This document shows, piece by piece, positions 52,190 through 61,151 of a DNA stretch of 64,000 bases. The translations under genes were made by a program, and so were the position numbers. The notes below the pieces were generated by a model. It was given only the letters and a program-made list of their open reading frames with translations, ran no database searches and was not told the origin of the DNA. Origin of the DNA: Nitrospira sp. Lineage in GTDB: Bacteria; Nitrospirota; Nitrospiria; Nitrospirales; Nitrospiraceae. Within the stretch, counting starts at the first letter, position 1, and the number at the start of each line of letters is the position of its first letter. The DNA is taken from NCBI GenBank assembly GCA_030123605.1, contig CP126123.1, positions 2,460,001 to 2,524,000 on the forward strand, given 5' to 3'.

Positions 52190-54916
52190 ATGACTGAACT
52201 CCTCTCCAAAGACCACTCCATCCTTGAACGGCCGTTCATGGAATTCCGTCCGTTCGGTCTCGACGAGCGCGGCGAAAAAATCGGCGACATCAGCGGCGTG
52301 ATCGTGCAGTCGAACGTGGAATATCTGTGCGACTGTATCTCCCTGGCTGCGGGGCCGGAAGCGGGCGAGCACGCCGTCCAGGAATTGTGCCGCTTACTGA
52401 ACGGGCGCCTTCGGGACTCCACCTACCATGTCACGCCGGAACAGCTCAAAAATGCGTGGAACAGCTACTCGTACGAATTCGGCTGTTACCTGCGTGAGTT
52501 TTGCGAGCAGCTGTCCGGGGACCCGCAATTTCACCTCAAAGTGGCGCGGGTCCGGAAGATCCCCCCGATCATTCAGATTCTCCTCCGCCCCTTCTCGACC
52601 CAGCAGAGTTACAAGATGTGGGCCTATGTCGGCCAAAAATATACGAAAGGTGTGTTGGAATGTGCGGTCGACAAGGTCACAAACCGGTCGGCGATTCTGC
52701 GCATGAGGTTCACCGAAAAAGCCTTTCGCCAGTTCGGTCCCTACCGCAAACGTTGCGTGGACGTCATTTGCCAGTCCTGCAAATCCGGTATTGCCGGAGC
52801 ACAACAGCAAATCCATGGCCTCGCGCCGGCCCACGTCCGGGACCTGTCCTGCATCGCGAACGGGGATGACTGGTGCGAATGGGAATTCACCTGGACCCCT
52901 CCGGTCCGCAGTTCCATTCCGGTCGCGATGTGGATACTCGTAGCGGGGGGTACCTTCGCGTACCTGCGAGTACGCCAACCGGACTTGCCGACGGCAGAAT
53001 CCTTGGGGCTCGCTGCGGTGCCGGCGTCGCTCCTCTGGTGGATGATCACCACCTACATGCGGCAGGCGGCCAAGCCGCTGCAACGGTTGATCAAAGATCA
53101 AGAGCAGGCCGTCGATGCGCGGCATGAAGAATTGCGCGAGGCTTACCTTGAACAGCAAAGCACAGCCGTCACCTTGCGTCGGAAAGTCAACGACCTCACC
53201 ATGCTGCATCGCGCCGGGTTGTTGTTCAGTTCTACATTCGACCGTGAAGAGTTGCTCACCAATGTTCTGGATACGATCGTGCGCGAGCTGCACTACGACC
53301 GGGCGATGATCACCCAGTTCGATCGCGCCAGGCAGGTGTCGCACGATTTTCGGGTCCGCGGCCTGCCGCTGGAGGTGGCGGAGTTTCTGCGCACGCAGGA
53401 GGTGACGGTCACCGATCCGGACAGCGTGGAAGGGAGGGTCTTGCTGCGCGGCGAACCGGTCCTCACGAACAACATCCACGAGATCTTTGACCGGTTGCAT
53501 CCCTTCAACCAGAAATTGGTCTCCATGGCGCAGGTGAAATCCTTCATTGCCGTCCCGCTCAAGACTCACGATGAAGTGATCGGCACCCTGTCGGTGGATC
53601 GCACGCACGATCGCGCACTCACCCAGGACGATCTCGATTTGCTGATCACCCTCGCCAGCCAGGTCGCCATTGCCCTGGACAACGCGCAGGCCTATCGTGA
53701 GATCGCCTCATTGAACGCCGGACTTGAAGCGCGGGTGCGGGAACGCACCGCCGAGTTGGAAGCCGCCAATGCGCGCCTCAAGCAGCTGGATCGCCTCAAG
53801 TCCCAATTTCTGGCCCACGTGTCCCATGAACTGCGGACCCCGCTCACCAGCATCGTCGGGTTCGCGGACAATATGATCGAAGGGCTCGTCGGCTCGCTGA
53901 ACGCGAAGCAGGAACAGTACCTGACCCGCATCAAAGCCAACGGCACCAGGTTGGCGCGCATGATCACCGACCTGCTCGATCTGTCTCGGGTGGAAGCAGG
54001 CAAACTGGTCCTCTCCTTCGACCATGTGGCCCTCCCAACCCTGGCCGGCGAGGTGATCGAACAACTCCGCCCCCTCGCCACCGCCAAACACCTACACATC
54101 GATCTCCGCAGTACCGACCCCCTGCTGCGCGTGTGGGCCGACCCGGACCGGCTCAGCCAGATCTTGACGAACCTGTTGGACAATGCCATCAAGTACACCC
54201 AAGACGGGGGACAAGTGGCGGTCGAGCTGTCGAGTCTTGATCAGGACAGGGCTTGTATCGTCGTCAGCGACACCGGCCACGGCATTCCCTCCGAAGCCCT
54301 CCCTAAACTCTTCGATCCCTTCTTTCGCGTACAGCAACAGGAACGGAGTCAAACGAAGGGGTTGGGCCTCGGCCTCGCGATCGTCAAGGACCTGGTCGAT
54401 CTGCATGGCGGCAACATTACCGTTCACAGCGAGTTGGAGAAGGGAACGCGATTTACCGTCACCCTCCCCGTGTATCCGCAAGACGCATCGTCCGCGGCAC
54501 GGTCGCCTGCCGCCTGTCGCAGGCTCTTGGTGGTGGATGACGACCGAGATATCTGCGATCTCTTGCGAGATCGGTTGGAATCGGAAGGCTTTCAGGTCCT
54601 CACGGCGACGGATGGCCGTGCTGCGTTACGGATGCTTGAGACCGCTTCGATCGATGGGATCCTGCTCGACATCGCGTTGCCGGAATTGGACGGTTTTGAC
54701 GTGCTTCGGCAAGTCCGCACCACACACCCCACCTTGCCGGTGGTGATGATGACGGCAGTGGAGGCCTTGGATCGCGCGATGGCGGCGGTCGAGGCCGGCG
54801 CGCAAGGTTACCTGCTCAAGCCGTTCGATGCCGGACGGTTGCGCCAGAGCATCGATCGCTGGTTCACTCCGGGTCCCGGCAGTTCGACCACACTCGATCC
54901 CTCGACCATAAGGTAG
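52190..54916 (+). CDS. Hybrid sensor histidine kinase with V4R-like sensor and GAF domain (paralogue 2)
   Basis: 908 residues from ATG 52190. The first 245 residues are clearly homologous to paralogue 1 at 30210 (shared ILER..MEFRPFG start, NAWNSYSYEF block and CIANGDDWCEWEF end, where one Cys of the V4R-like close is Trp). Two hydrophobic segments follow, then a GAF domain at about 340-500 absent from paralogue 1, the H-box with His546, ATP-binding boxes (DNAIKYTQDGG, DTGHGIP, GLGLGLAIV) and a receiver with Asp827 (LLDIALPELDG). It lies between a RoxA-like cytochrome and a FadL porin, so it may sense the same hydrophobic compound. Confidence 0.9.
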   Translation: MTELLSKDHSILERPFMEFRPFGLDERGEKIGDISGVIVQSNVEYLCDCISLAAGPEAGEHAVQELCRLLNGRLRDSTYHVTPEQLKNAWNSYSYEFGCYLREFCEQLSGDPQFHLKVARVRKIPPIIQILLRPFSTQQSYKMWAYVGQKYTKGVLECAVDKVTNRSAILRMRFTEKAFRQFGPYRKRCVDVICQSCKSGIAGAQQQIHGLAPAHVRDLSCIANGDDWCEWEFTWTPPVRSSIPVAMWILVAGGTFAYLRVRQPDLPTAESLGLAAVPASLLWWMITTYMRQAAKPLQRLIKDQEQAVDARHEELREAYLEQQSTAVTLRRKVNDLTMLHRAGLLFSSTFDREELLTNVLDTIVRELHYDRAMITQFDRARQVSHDFRVRGLPLEVAEFLRTQEVTVTDPDSVEGRVLLRGEPVLTNNIHEIFDRLHPFNQKLVSMAQVKSFIAVPLKTHDEVIGTLSVDRTHDRALTQDDLDLLITLASQVAIALDNAQAYREIASLNAGLEARVRERTAELEAANARLKQLDRLKSQFLAHVSHELRTPLTSIVGFADNMIEGLVGSLNAKQEQYLTRIKANGTRLARMITDLLDLSRVEAGKLVLSFDHVALPTLAGEVIEQLRPLATAKHLHIDLRSTDPLLRVWADPDRLSQILTNLLDNAIKYTQDGGQVAVELSSLDQDRACIVVSDTGHGIPSEALPKLFDPFFRVQQQERSQTKGLGLGLAIVKDLVDLHGGNITVHSELEKGTRFTVTLPVYPQDASSAARSPAACRRLLVVDDDRDICDLLRDRLESEGFQVLTATDGRAALRMLETASIDGILLDIALPELDGFDVLRQVRTTHPTLPVVMMTAVEALDRAMAAVEAGAQGYLLKPFDAGRLRQSIDRWFTPGPGSSTTLDPSTIR

Positions 54917-54920
54917 CGCC

Positions 54921-56309
54921 ATGCCAATTCCCCTGAGAGACCGGTGTACCCTGTTTCTGTCCCTGACCGTCCTGACAGCGGCACTCTTCACGTTCGCCGT
55001 CCCGGTGCAAGCCCAAACGCCTCGCCTGCAAGGCCAGTCTGCCTCCGCTGCCGCCATGGGAAACGCCTTCGTAGCACAGGCCGATGATCCTTCGGCGCTC
55101 CATTACAATCCGGCCGGCATGACCCAACTTCATGGCTTCCAGAACCTCTTCGGTACCTCACTGATCGGCGGCACCACCCACTTCACCAGCCCGACCGGCG
55201 CTCAGGTAACCGGCGACCGTAATGGAAGCATTGCCTGGCCTCCTCCCGGCCATCTCTATCTCGTCGCCAATCTCAAAGACCTCGGACTGTCGGCTCTCGG
55301 AAATCTCACGGCCGGTATCGGCCTGAACAATCCCTTCGGTTCATTGACCAGGTATCCGAACGATGGGCCATTCCGCACCGCCATCACCTTCACGACCTTG
55401 CCGTTGCTCGACATCAAACCCACCATTGCATACAAGCTGAACGATCAGCTGTCCGTCGGGCTGGGGGCAGACATCTATACCTTCTCCGGACTGTTCGGCG
55501 AAGGTCACTTGGAACAGAAATCCATCTGGCCCGGCGGGCTCGGTATTCCCGCCGGCTCCTTAGTGGAACTGAACGGGAGCGACACGACGGCGGGGTTCAA
55601 CGTCAGCCTCCTCTATACCCCGTTCCGCAACAGCGACGGCAAGCCGTTGGCCAACATCGGCCTGGTCTATCGCAGTCAGGCCGCTCTCCACCTCACCGGC
55701 AATTTTCTCGCCAACGGCGCCTCGGTGGCGGGAGCCGCCGGCACGTTCGTCTTGCCGCAGGTCTTTTCAGGCGGCATGGCGGTCTGGCCGGTCCGAACGC
55801 GGGAGCATGAATGGAAATTGGAGCTTGATGTGGACTATACGGGGTGGAAATCCAACCGGAGCATCGATATCCATTTGACCAACGGCGCCCTCATCCCCTT
55901 CCCGCAAAATTGGCAGAGCAGCTATTCGGTCATGGTCGGCACCGAATATCGATGGCTCCGCATCGACTCGATGCCGAGTTGGGAGGTGGCTCTGCGAGGC
56001 GGCTATATGAACCAGCAGGCTCAAATTCCCGATCGCACCTTCAATCCCGGAGTGCCCTCCGCCAACAACCACGTTCCATCGGCAGGAATCGGGTTAGCCT
56101 GTCATGCGAACGGTTCCCTCCTCGGGCTGATACGATGCGGCGACTTAGGCATCGGCCCGTTGAAGCCGAATCTGTTCTCCATCGACCTTTCCTACCAAGC
56201 CGGGATCTATGAAGTACGCACCATCGTCGGAAACCAGAATCCGACCGTGAACGGACGATACGACACTCTGATCCACGTCGGTTCGTTGTCCTTACGTTTC
56301 AATTACTGA
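54921..56309 (+). CDS. FadL/OmpP1/TodX-type outer-membrane porin
   Basis: 462 residues with a signal peptide cleaved near VQA-QT. The N-terminal hatch motif SAAAMGNAFVAQADDPSALH followed by NPAGMTQL is the FadL signature, and the rest is a beta-barrel of alternating strands ending in an aromatic C terminus (LRFNY). FadL-type channels take up long-chain fatty acids or aromatic hydrocarbons. It starts 4 bp after the kinase stop, so it is co-transcribed with the kinase and cytochrome genes. The operon's transcript probably ends at the hairpin at 56652. Confidence 0.92.
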   Translation: MPIPLRDRCTLFLSLTVLTAALFTFAVPVQAQTPRLQGQSASAAAMGNAFVAQADDPSALHYNPAGMTQLHGFQNLFGTSLIGGTTHFTSPTGAQVTGDRNGSIAWPPPGHLYLVANLKDLGLSALGNLTAGIGLNNPFGSLTRYPNDGPFRTAITFTTLPLLDIKPTIAYKLNDQLSVGLGADIYTFSGLFGEGHLEQKSIWPGGLGIPAGSLVELNGSDTTAGFNVSLLYTPFRNSDGKPLANIGLVYRSQAALHLTGNFLANGASVAGAAGTFVLPQVFSGGMAVWPVRTREHEWKLELDVDYTGWKSNRSIDIHLTNGALIPFPQNWQSSYSVMVGTEYRWLRIDSMPSWEVALRGGYMNQQAQIPDRTFNPGVPSANNHVPSAGIGLACHANGSLLGLIRCGDLGIGPLKPNLFSIDLSYQAGIYEVRTIVGNQNPTVNGRYDTLIHVGSLSLRFNY

Positions 56310-56427
56310 ATGCCGATCCCCCTTTCTTTCCACACTTCGGCCCACCCAGCGCCGATCCTTCAATTTCGCTCGACTACCGATCGGCCCGACCCACAGGACG
56401 ATTCAAGGACCGACCCAGCAGGAGACA

Positions 56428-56628
56428 ATGTATCCATTTCCAAGTTGGACCGGCACGGCGGTTGCTTCTTTCAACGGTATACAGCAGTGCGGTGCGGATG
56501 AAATTTCGGCGAATGGTTCAGGCACTCTCGCGGCGTGGTGTGGAGCCGGTCTCCTGCCGTCGGTGGTCAGCCACCCACCGACCGCATGTCACGGCCTCCT
56601 GGATCGTGCCCATCCAGCGCTGATCTGA
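56428..56628 (+). CDS. Candidate small protein, 66 residues
   Basis: ATG preceded by CAGGAGACA, a good ribosome-binding site, in the gap after the porin gene and just before the operon terminator. Sequence has three Cys and many Gly/Ala/Ser but no signal peptide or known motif (MYPFPSWTGTAVASF start). It could be a last small gene of the cytochrome operon or chance. Between 56310 and 56427 I see nothing. Confidence 0.35.
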   Translation: MYPFPSWTGTAVASFNGIQQCGADEISANGSGTLAAWCGAGLLPSVVSHPPTACHGLLDRAHPALI

Positions 56629-56651
56629 CCGCCTTTCTCCCCACGCCATTT

Positions 56652-56682
56652 GCCGCGTCTCCGCCATAACCGGAGACGCGGC
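56652..56682 (+). terminator. Strong hairpin terminator after the cytochrome/kinase/porin operon
   Basis: GCCGCGTCTCCG and CGGAGACGCGGC make a perfect 12-bp stem with a 7-base loop, followed by ACTTGTTTTC, a moderate T-run. Confidence 0.75.
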
Positions 56683-56809
56683 ACTTGTTTTCGATATCCC
56701 TCGACTACTCCATCACCACTGTCGCCTCTCCATTCGAACGATCGCGATGGTGCGCCGTTCCCGTCGCACGTTTACCCCATTTCACACCGATCAACCGTCG
56801 AACGGATTC

Positions 56810-56846
56810 GTATCAGATCGGATACGGTCTGCATCTGATCCGATAC
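56810..56846. promoter_or_regulatory. Putative enhancer upstream of the TonB/RiPP operon
   Basis: GTATCAGATCGGATAC at 56810 and GCATCTGATCCGATAC at 56831, 21 bp apart. They lie 135-170 bp upstream of a -24/-12 promoter. Same palindrome and pairing as at 12433, 23070 and 49980. Confidence 0.65.
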
Positions 56847-56965
56847 ACCCCGCAGCAGTACGTACGTTCGTCCCTGGATGAACGGATCGAATCCGGTTGC
56901 CGGATGTCCTGAAAATCTCTACAGATCTTTCCATCTGAAGACAACGATGTTCTGTCCGTTCTTCA

Positions 56966-56981
56966 TGGCACGGCCTTTGCG
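56966..56981 (+). promoter_or_regulatory. Sigma-54 (-24/-12) promoter of the TonB/RiPP operon
   Basis: TGGCACGGCCTTTGCG: near-exact consensus, GG at 56967-56968 and GC at 56979-56980 with 10 bases between. Start expected near 56992, about 33 bases before the first gene. Confidence 0.75.
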
Positions 56982-57024
56982 CTTCGACGAGGCAGATGGA
57001 TGTTTCCCCTAGGAGGGCACGCCG

Positions 57025-57231
57025 ATGGGAGAACAACGAATCCACGAGGGCAACATGCTTGCGCTCATCTTCCTTCTTCTCTGCGTCGTGATTCTCCTCG
57101 CGGTAGCCGGCCGCATCTGGATTGATCCAAGTCCTCTCGGTTCAAGCGCGATCGATCCGGTGGCAACGGACAACCCCGGCGAGTCCGGCACACACAAAAT
57201 AGTTTCTGACGGCGGAGGTCCCGTAGCCTAG
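57025..57231 (+). CDS. Small single-pass membrane protein
   Basis: 68 residues. AGGAGGG 8 bases upstream gives a strong start. Residues 11-30 (MLALIFLLLCVVILLAVAG) form one membrane helix; the Pro/Ser/Gly-rich remainder is polar and probably periplasmic. Family not recognised. It is the first gene behind the sigma-54 promoter and stands 54 bp before the TonB receptor gene, so it may be an accessory to uptake or to export of the RiPP. Confidence 0.65.
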   Translation: MGEQRIHEGNMLALIFLLLCVVILLAVAGRIWIDPSPLGSSAIDPVATDNPGESGTHKIVSDGGGPVA

Positions 57232-57285
57232 CTGCGGCCGGCACACCGCACAGCGGGAAATTGCGCCGGAAGGAATGAGCCAAGA

Positions 57286-59553
57286 ATGGCTGCTCGGACT
57301 CCGAAGTCTTGTCAAACCGAACTCGTCGCATCAAGGGAAGGGCTACCTGTTCATCGAGTCCACAGGCTCATAGGGATGGTGTTGGCGATGAGCGCGCTGT
57401 GCTTGTTGGAGTTCGATCGTTCCTCGGCTCAAACTCAACCGGCGCCTGAAGGTTCCGCGTCAAGCGACAGCCTCGGTGAGCCTCAACTACGTGATCCTTC
57501 AGCCCAACCGCAAAGCCCACCCATATCCGAACTGGAACTGCTCAAGGAGGAAGCGAGTTTGGTCTTAAAGGAGGAAAGTGCCTCTATTGCTCGCGGGATG
57601 TATCCCGGCAAACCGCAGCCGATCTCTCAGGCCCCATCCAACATCTATGTGATCACAGATGAAGATATCAGACATTCCGGCGCCATAGATCTGCCGACCA
57701 TCCTTCGTCGTATTCCTGGAATTGATGTCATGCAAGTGACAGGAGCTGACTTCAACGTGGCCATACGCGGCGACAACCAATTGCGCGCGAACAAGCTGCT
57801 GGTGTTAGTCGACGGACGGTCAATTTATCTCGACTTTCAAGGCGAGGTGCTGTGGAAGAACATTCCCATCACTCTACTCGAGATCAAGCGGATCGAGGTC
57901 CTTAAAGGTCCGGCTGCAGCTCTCTATGGCTTTAATGCCTTCGATGGCGTCATCAACATCATTACGAAGTCGGCCCAAGAAGCCAAGGGCGCGACCTTAC
58001 AATTCGGCGGTGGAGAGTACGGGACTATCTCAAGTGCAGCCATGGTTGCAGGTGTGCAAGGCAAATTTGGTTACCGACTTTCCGCCGGACACAACCAGAC
58101 GAATAGCTGGAACAATCGAGATTCGCTTGCGTTCCGCAACAATCTGATGAACGGACAGTTGGAATACGCCTTGACCAACGATTCAAGGTTATTCCTCCAA
58201 GGAGGATTGACCGATTCGAACCGGTATTATGGTCCCGTCGTGGACAATGTGTTTACGAATCAACGACCCAGTCAACGCTATGTGAATCTGGTCTACGACA
58301 GGCCAAACTTTTTCATCAGGGTTTATTGGACCGGCACCAACCAACCTGCAACGATAGCCAGCAACCCACTGGTATCAAGGTTCTTTAGTGTCTTTGACCG
58401 GAACGGCAGTTCAAACGTGTCCCAGGATGAGAACAGTTACAACGTGGAGATGCAACACGCAGTCGCCATCACATCGTCTAATCGTATGACCTATGGAATT
58501 AATTACCGGCACAATACCGCTCAGAGCAATTTCCTGGATGGTTTTATGCGGGAAGACCGCCTAGGATTCTATCTTCAAGACGAATGGCAGCTGACCCAAT
58601 CGTTGACGGCGGTGGCCGGGCTCCGCTATGACCTCGACACCTTCATCAATCCAACCATCAGCCCGCGCGGCTCTTTGCTATGGACTCCATCGGAGAATCA
58701 CAGTTTTCGCGCCGGGGTTTCCGTAGGGTATCGGCCGCCTACCATTTTTGAAACTCGAACGTTCAATTTCGGTCAAGTCAATGTTCCTCTGCCGTTTCCT
58801 CCCGGTGTCACCATTCCGATTCGTACAACACTAGCGGGTAATGGCAACTTGAAACCTGAAGAAATAGTGTCCTACGACGTCGGTTATCAAGGTTGGTATT
58901 GGAAGCATCGCCTTCGTCTGCGTGCCGATCTTTTTTTCAATCACATTTCAAACCTGATCGGCATTGCGAGCCTCGGGCCGGGGACCAATCAAAATTCCTT
59001 CTTCAATGGAGGGTCTCCGGGCACGTTGGGAACCCAGGTCGGAACCGCCCCGTTCACGGTCGGAGCTGGCGGAGGGACAGCGGATATTTATGGAGGTGAG
59101 GCCGGGATCGAAGCCCAACTAACCACCTGGCTGTCCGGTTTCGCTAATTACACTTATCAAGAAATCGGTCAATCCTATAGCCCGACCAATCGCGCGGCTC
59201 GCGGCGCACCACGGTTCAAAGCCAATGCGGGGGCGCGGGCTGAGTTTGACAACGGCCTGAACGGTGAAGTCTTGGTCAACTATGTCGGATCGGCTGTCTA
59301 TCCCATCGATCCGACTTTTATCGCGTTTTCGGGTCCGCCTTTTAACGGAGCCCCTCCCCCGAGCACGAGAGTCGGAAGCTATGTATTGGTCAACCTCCGG
59401 GGTGCATACAAATTATGGCATGAAAGGGCCTCGGGGCGGGAAGCAGAAGTCGCCGTGACGGTGTTTAACGCCTTGAATGATAAACATAAAGAGCACCCTC
59501 TCGGCGAAACCATCGGCAGTCGAGTCATGGGATGGTTGACGATCAGATATTGA
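57286..59553 (+). CDS. TonB-dependent outer-membrane receptor
   Basis: 755 residues. A long N-terminal region with a hydrophobic signal segment near residues 28-43 is followed by a plug domain at about 115-230 (NIYVITDEDIRHSG, ILRRIPGIDVM, RIEVLKGPAAALYGFNAFDG, INIITK). The remainder is a beta-barrel ending MGWLTIRY, with a terminal aromatic residue. TonB receptors import siderophores, cobalamin, metal chelates or oligosaccharides. It precedes a thiazole/oxazole peptide cluster on the same strand with 66 bp spacing, so uptake of a metal complex of that peptide is possible (inference). The ribosome-binding site (AAGGA, 12 bases up) is spaced rather far. Confidence 0.9.
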   Translation: MAARTPKSCQTELVASREGLPVHRVHRLIGMVLAMSALCLLEFDRSSAQTQPAPEGSASSDSLGEPQLRDPSAQPQSPPISELELLKEEASLVLKEESASIARGMYPGKPQPISQAPSNIYVITDEDIRHSGAIDLPTILRRIPGIDVMQVTGADFNVAIRGDNQLRANKLLVLVDGRSIYLDFQGEVLWKNIPITLLEIKRIEVLKGPAAALYGFNAFDGVINIITKSAQEAKGATLQFGGGEYGTISSAAMVAGVQGKFGYRLSAGHNQTNSWNNRDSLAFRNNLMNGQLEYALTNDSRLFLQGGLTDSNRYYGPVVDNVFTNQRPSQRYVNLVYDRPNFFIRVYWTGTNQPATIASNPLVSRFFSVFDRNGSSNVSQDENSYNVEMQHAVAITSSNRMTYGINYRHNTAQSNFLDGFMREDRLGFYLQDEWQLTQSLTAVAGLRYDLDTFINPTISPRGSLLWTPSENHSFRAGVSVGYRPPTIFETRTFNFGQVNVPLPFPPGVTIPIRTTLAGNGNLKPEEIVSYDVGYQGWYWKHRLRLRADLFFNHISNLIGIASLGPGTNQNSFFNGGSPGTLGTQVGTAPFTVGAGGGTADIYGGEAGIEAQLTTWLSGFANYTYQEIGQSYSPTNRAARGAPRFKANAGARAEFDNGLNGEVLVNYVGSAVYPIDPTFIAFSGPPFNGAPPPSTRVGSYVLVNLRGAYKLWHERASGREAEVAVTVFNALNDKHKEHPLGETIGSRVMGWLTIRY

Positions 59554-59619
59554 AGGACTCTGCATTAGACGATGCAGGTTCCGGCAATCACCAACCAACC
59601 TAAACCAGGAGGACACACC

Positions 59620-59931
59620 ATGGCCCAAGATCCCGATCAGGCAGGAGATGTTGTATTTGATGATCCCAAGGCCTCCCCAAATTCAAAAAAAATCGTGAGG
59701 GGGGCGATCGCTCTCTCGTTTCTCCATGACGGGACGGCAACGGGAGGACCGTTGTGGCAGAAAGCTAAGAATCTCACGCGAAACGAGCTGTGGGCTCTCG
59801 CAGGGTTCGGTACGACCACGACGTTCGACGCGTGGACGGTGGAAGAACTGAATAAATTGGGTGCCGCTCTCGGCGCACATTTGGGGAAGCCCTATATGGG
59901 ATCGAAATACATCTGTTGCACCTGTTGCTGA
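59620..59931 (+). CDS. Probable TOMM (thiazole/oxazole-modified) RiPP precursor peptide
   Basis: 103 residues from ATG 59620, with a perfect AGGAGG 8 bases upstream; the frame extends further upstream but lacks such a site. The leader is soluble, with helices around residues 20-45 and 65-85. The C terminus is GSKYICCTCC, the only cysteines in the peptide: four Cys and one Thr within the last six residues, which are the residue types that YcaO enzymes turn to thiazolines and methyloxazolines. The genes for the RRE/ThiF-like partner, YcaO and SagB dehydrogenase follow directly. The leader does not match the nitrile-hydratase or Nif11 leader types that I know. Confidence 0.75.
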   Translation: MAQDPDQAGDVVFDDPKASPNSKKIVRGAIALSFLHDGTATGGPLWQKAKNLTRNELWALAGFGTTTTFDAWTVEELNKLGAALGAHLGKPYMGSKYICCTCC

Positions 59932-60023
59932 GAAGTCAGTCAGCCCTGCCTGGTTTCAGCTCATTGGGGTCTCTCGACAGAGCCGGAAGCCTTGATGATG
60001 CCTAGGCAGGTCGGCAACGCAAG

Positions 60024-60054
60024 AGAGCCTTAGACTCGACGAGTCTAAGGCTCT
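60024..60054 (+). promoter_or_regulatory. 15-bp hairpin between precursor and modification genes
   Basis: AGAGCCTTAGACTCG and CGAGTCTAAGGCTCT are perfect inverses around a single central A. Without a T-run it is unlikely to stop transcription fully; it could attenuate or protect the upstream precursor mRNA from 3' decay. Confidence 0.6.
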
Positions 60055-60074
60055 TGGGCGAAAGGGATCATCGG

Positions 60075-61151
60075 ATGCATCTCAACCACAACACTATATT
60101 GCGAGCGTTTCCCGTTCAGTGTGTCGAGACCCCGGAGGGGATCATCATCAAAAGGGGTTGCACGCAAATCAAGGTCAGCGGTCACGCTGCGGCTGAAGTC
60201 ACCCGTATGGTCCTCACCTCGACCGCAGAGGATGGGGCAACCTTCGACGAACTCGCCACCCTGTTCCCTTCGACCTTCCGTCCCCATCTCGAACACCTCA
60301 TCGACCGTTTGATCTCATGTCGTTTTCTCATACCCGTCAATGGACCTTTGGCTCCTGAACAACCCCAGGAATCCTGCCTCGACGTGTTTTATTGGCACTT
60401 TGGCAAGTCGACCGGCACCGTCGCTGAGAAACTGAATCGCCTTCGGATCGTGATTCTTGGAGTCAATTGCATTTCTCACCACTTCATCCGTTCCCTGAAT
60501 GCCTCCATGGTTCATCATTTCACGGTCGTTGATGTTCCTGCCTTGAGAAACCAGCGACTGTTTGGTGAGACAGGACTCCTGGCCACACATGAATGGTCCG
60601 AACAGTCGGCCGTTCCGATAACATACGACACATGGAAGCACTCTATCGGTTCAACGAAATTCGACTGTCTGGTCGCAACATCCGACTTTGGCGGCTCGGA
60701 AGAAATGCGCCAATGGAATCGCCTGTGCATCGAACGCAACCAGCCCTTTCTTCCGGTCGTGCTCAAAGATCTGGTGGGGTACATCGGTCCTCTCGTGATA
60801 CCGGGCGAAACTGCCTGTTATGAATGCCTGACCACACGTCTCAACAGCAATCAAGACGGTTGCTCATCAGAAGGAATGATCCCTGAAGAACAATCCGTGC
60901 TTGGATTCCATCCATCCATGGCCTCGATGCTGGGAGACCTTGCGGCCTTCGAGATCATGAAGGTGTTCGGCGAGGCTCTCCCGAATCGAAAGGTCGGCAC
61001 TCTGATCGAAGTCAAGTTGCTGGTCCCGGAGTTGAAAACACGAAAAATTTTGAAGATCCCTCGGTGTTCTGCCTGCAGTCCCTTGCATTCTCGGGCTTCT
61101 TCGGCTTGCACCAAGGACCCATTCACTCCCATCAGCCAATTGAACAGATGA
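60075..61151 (+). CDS. TOMM cyclodehydratase partner: RRE plus ThiF/E1-like protein
   Basis: 358 residues from ATG 60075 (AAAGGGAT upstream; a TTG at 60054 is less likely). Residues about 1-95 resemble a PqqD-like RiPP recognition element, the winged helix that binds precursor leaders (strands around IIIKRGCTQIKVSG and helices to LISCRFLIPV). The rest is an E1-like ThiF fold (RLRIVILGVNCISHHFIRSL Rossmann start, truncated Gly loop) with zinc Cys pairs CYEC near residue 248 and CSAC near 340. Such C-type proteins deliver the leader to YcaO. The stop overlaps the YcaO start by ATGA. Confidence 0.85.
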   Translation: MHLNHNTILRAFPVQCVETPEGIIIKRGCTQIKVSGHAAAEVTRMVLTSTAEDGATFDELATLFPSTFRPHLEHLIDRLISCRFLIPVNGPLAPEQPQESCLDVFYWHFGKSTGTVAEKLNRLRIVILGVNCISHHFIRSLNASMVHHFTVVDVPALRNQRLFGETGLLATHEWSEQSAVPITYDTWKHSIGSTKFDCLVATSDFGGSEEMRQWNRLCIERNQPFLPVVLKDLVGYIGPLVIPGETACYECLTTRLNSNQDGCSSEGMIPEEQSVLGFHPSMASMLGDLAAFEIMKVFGEALPNRKVGTLIEVKLLVPELKTRKILKIPRCSACSPLHSRASSACTKDPFTPISQLNR

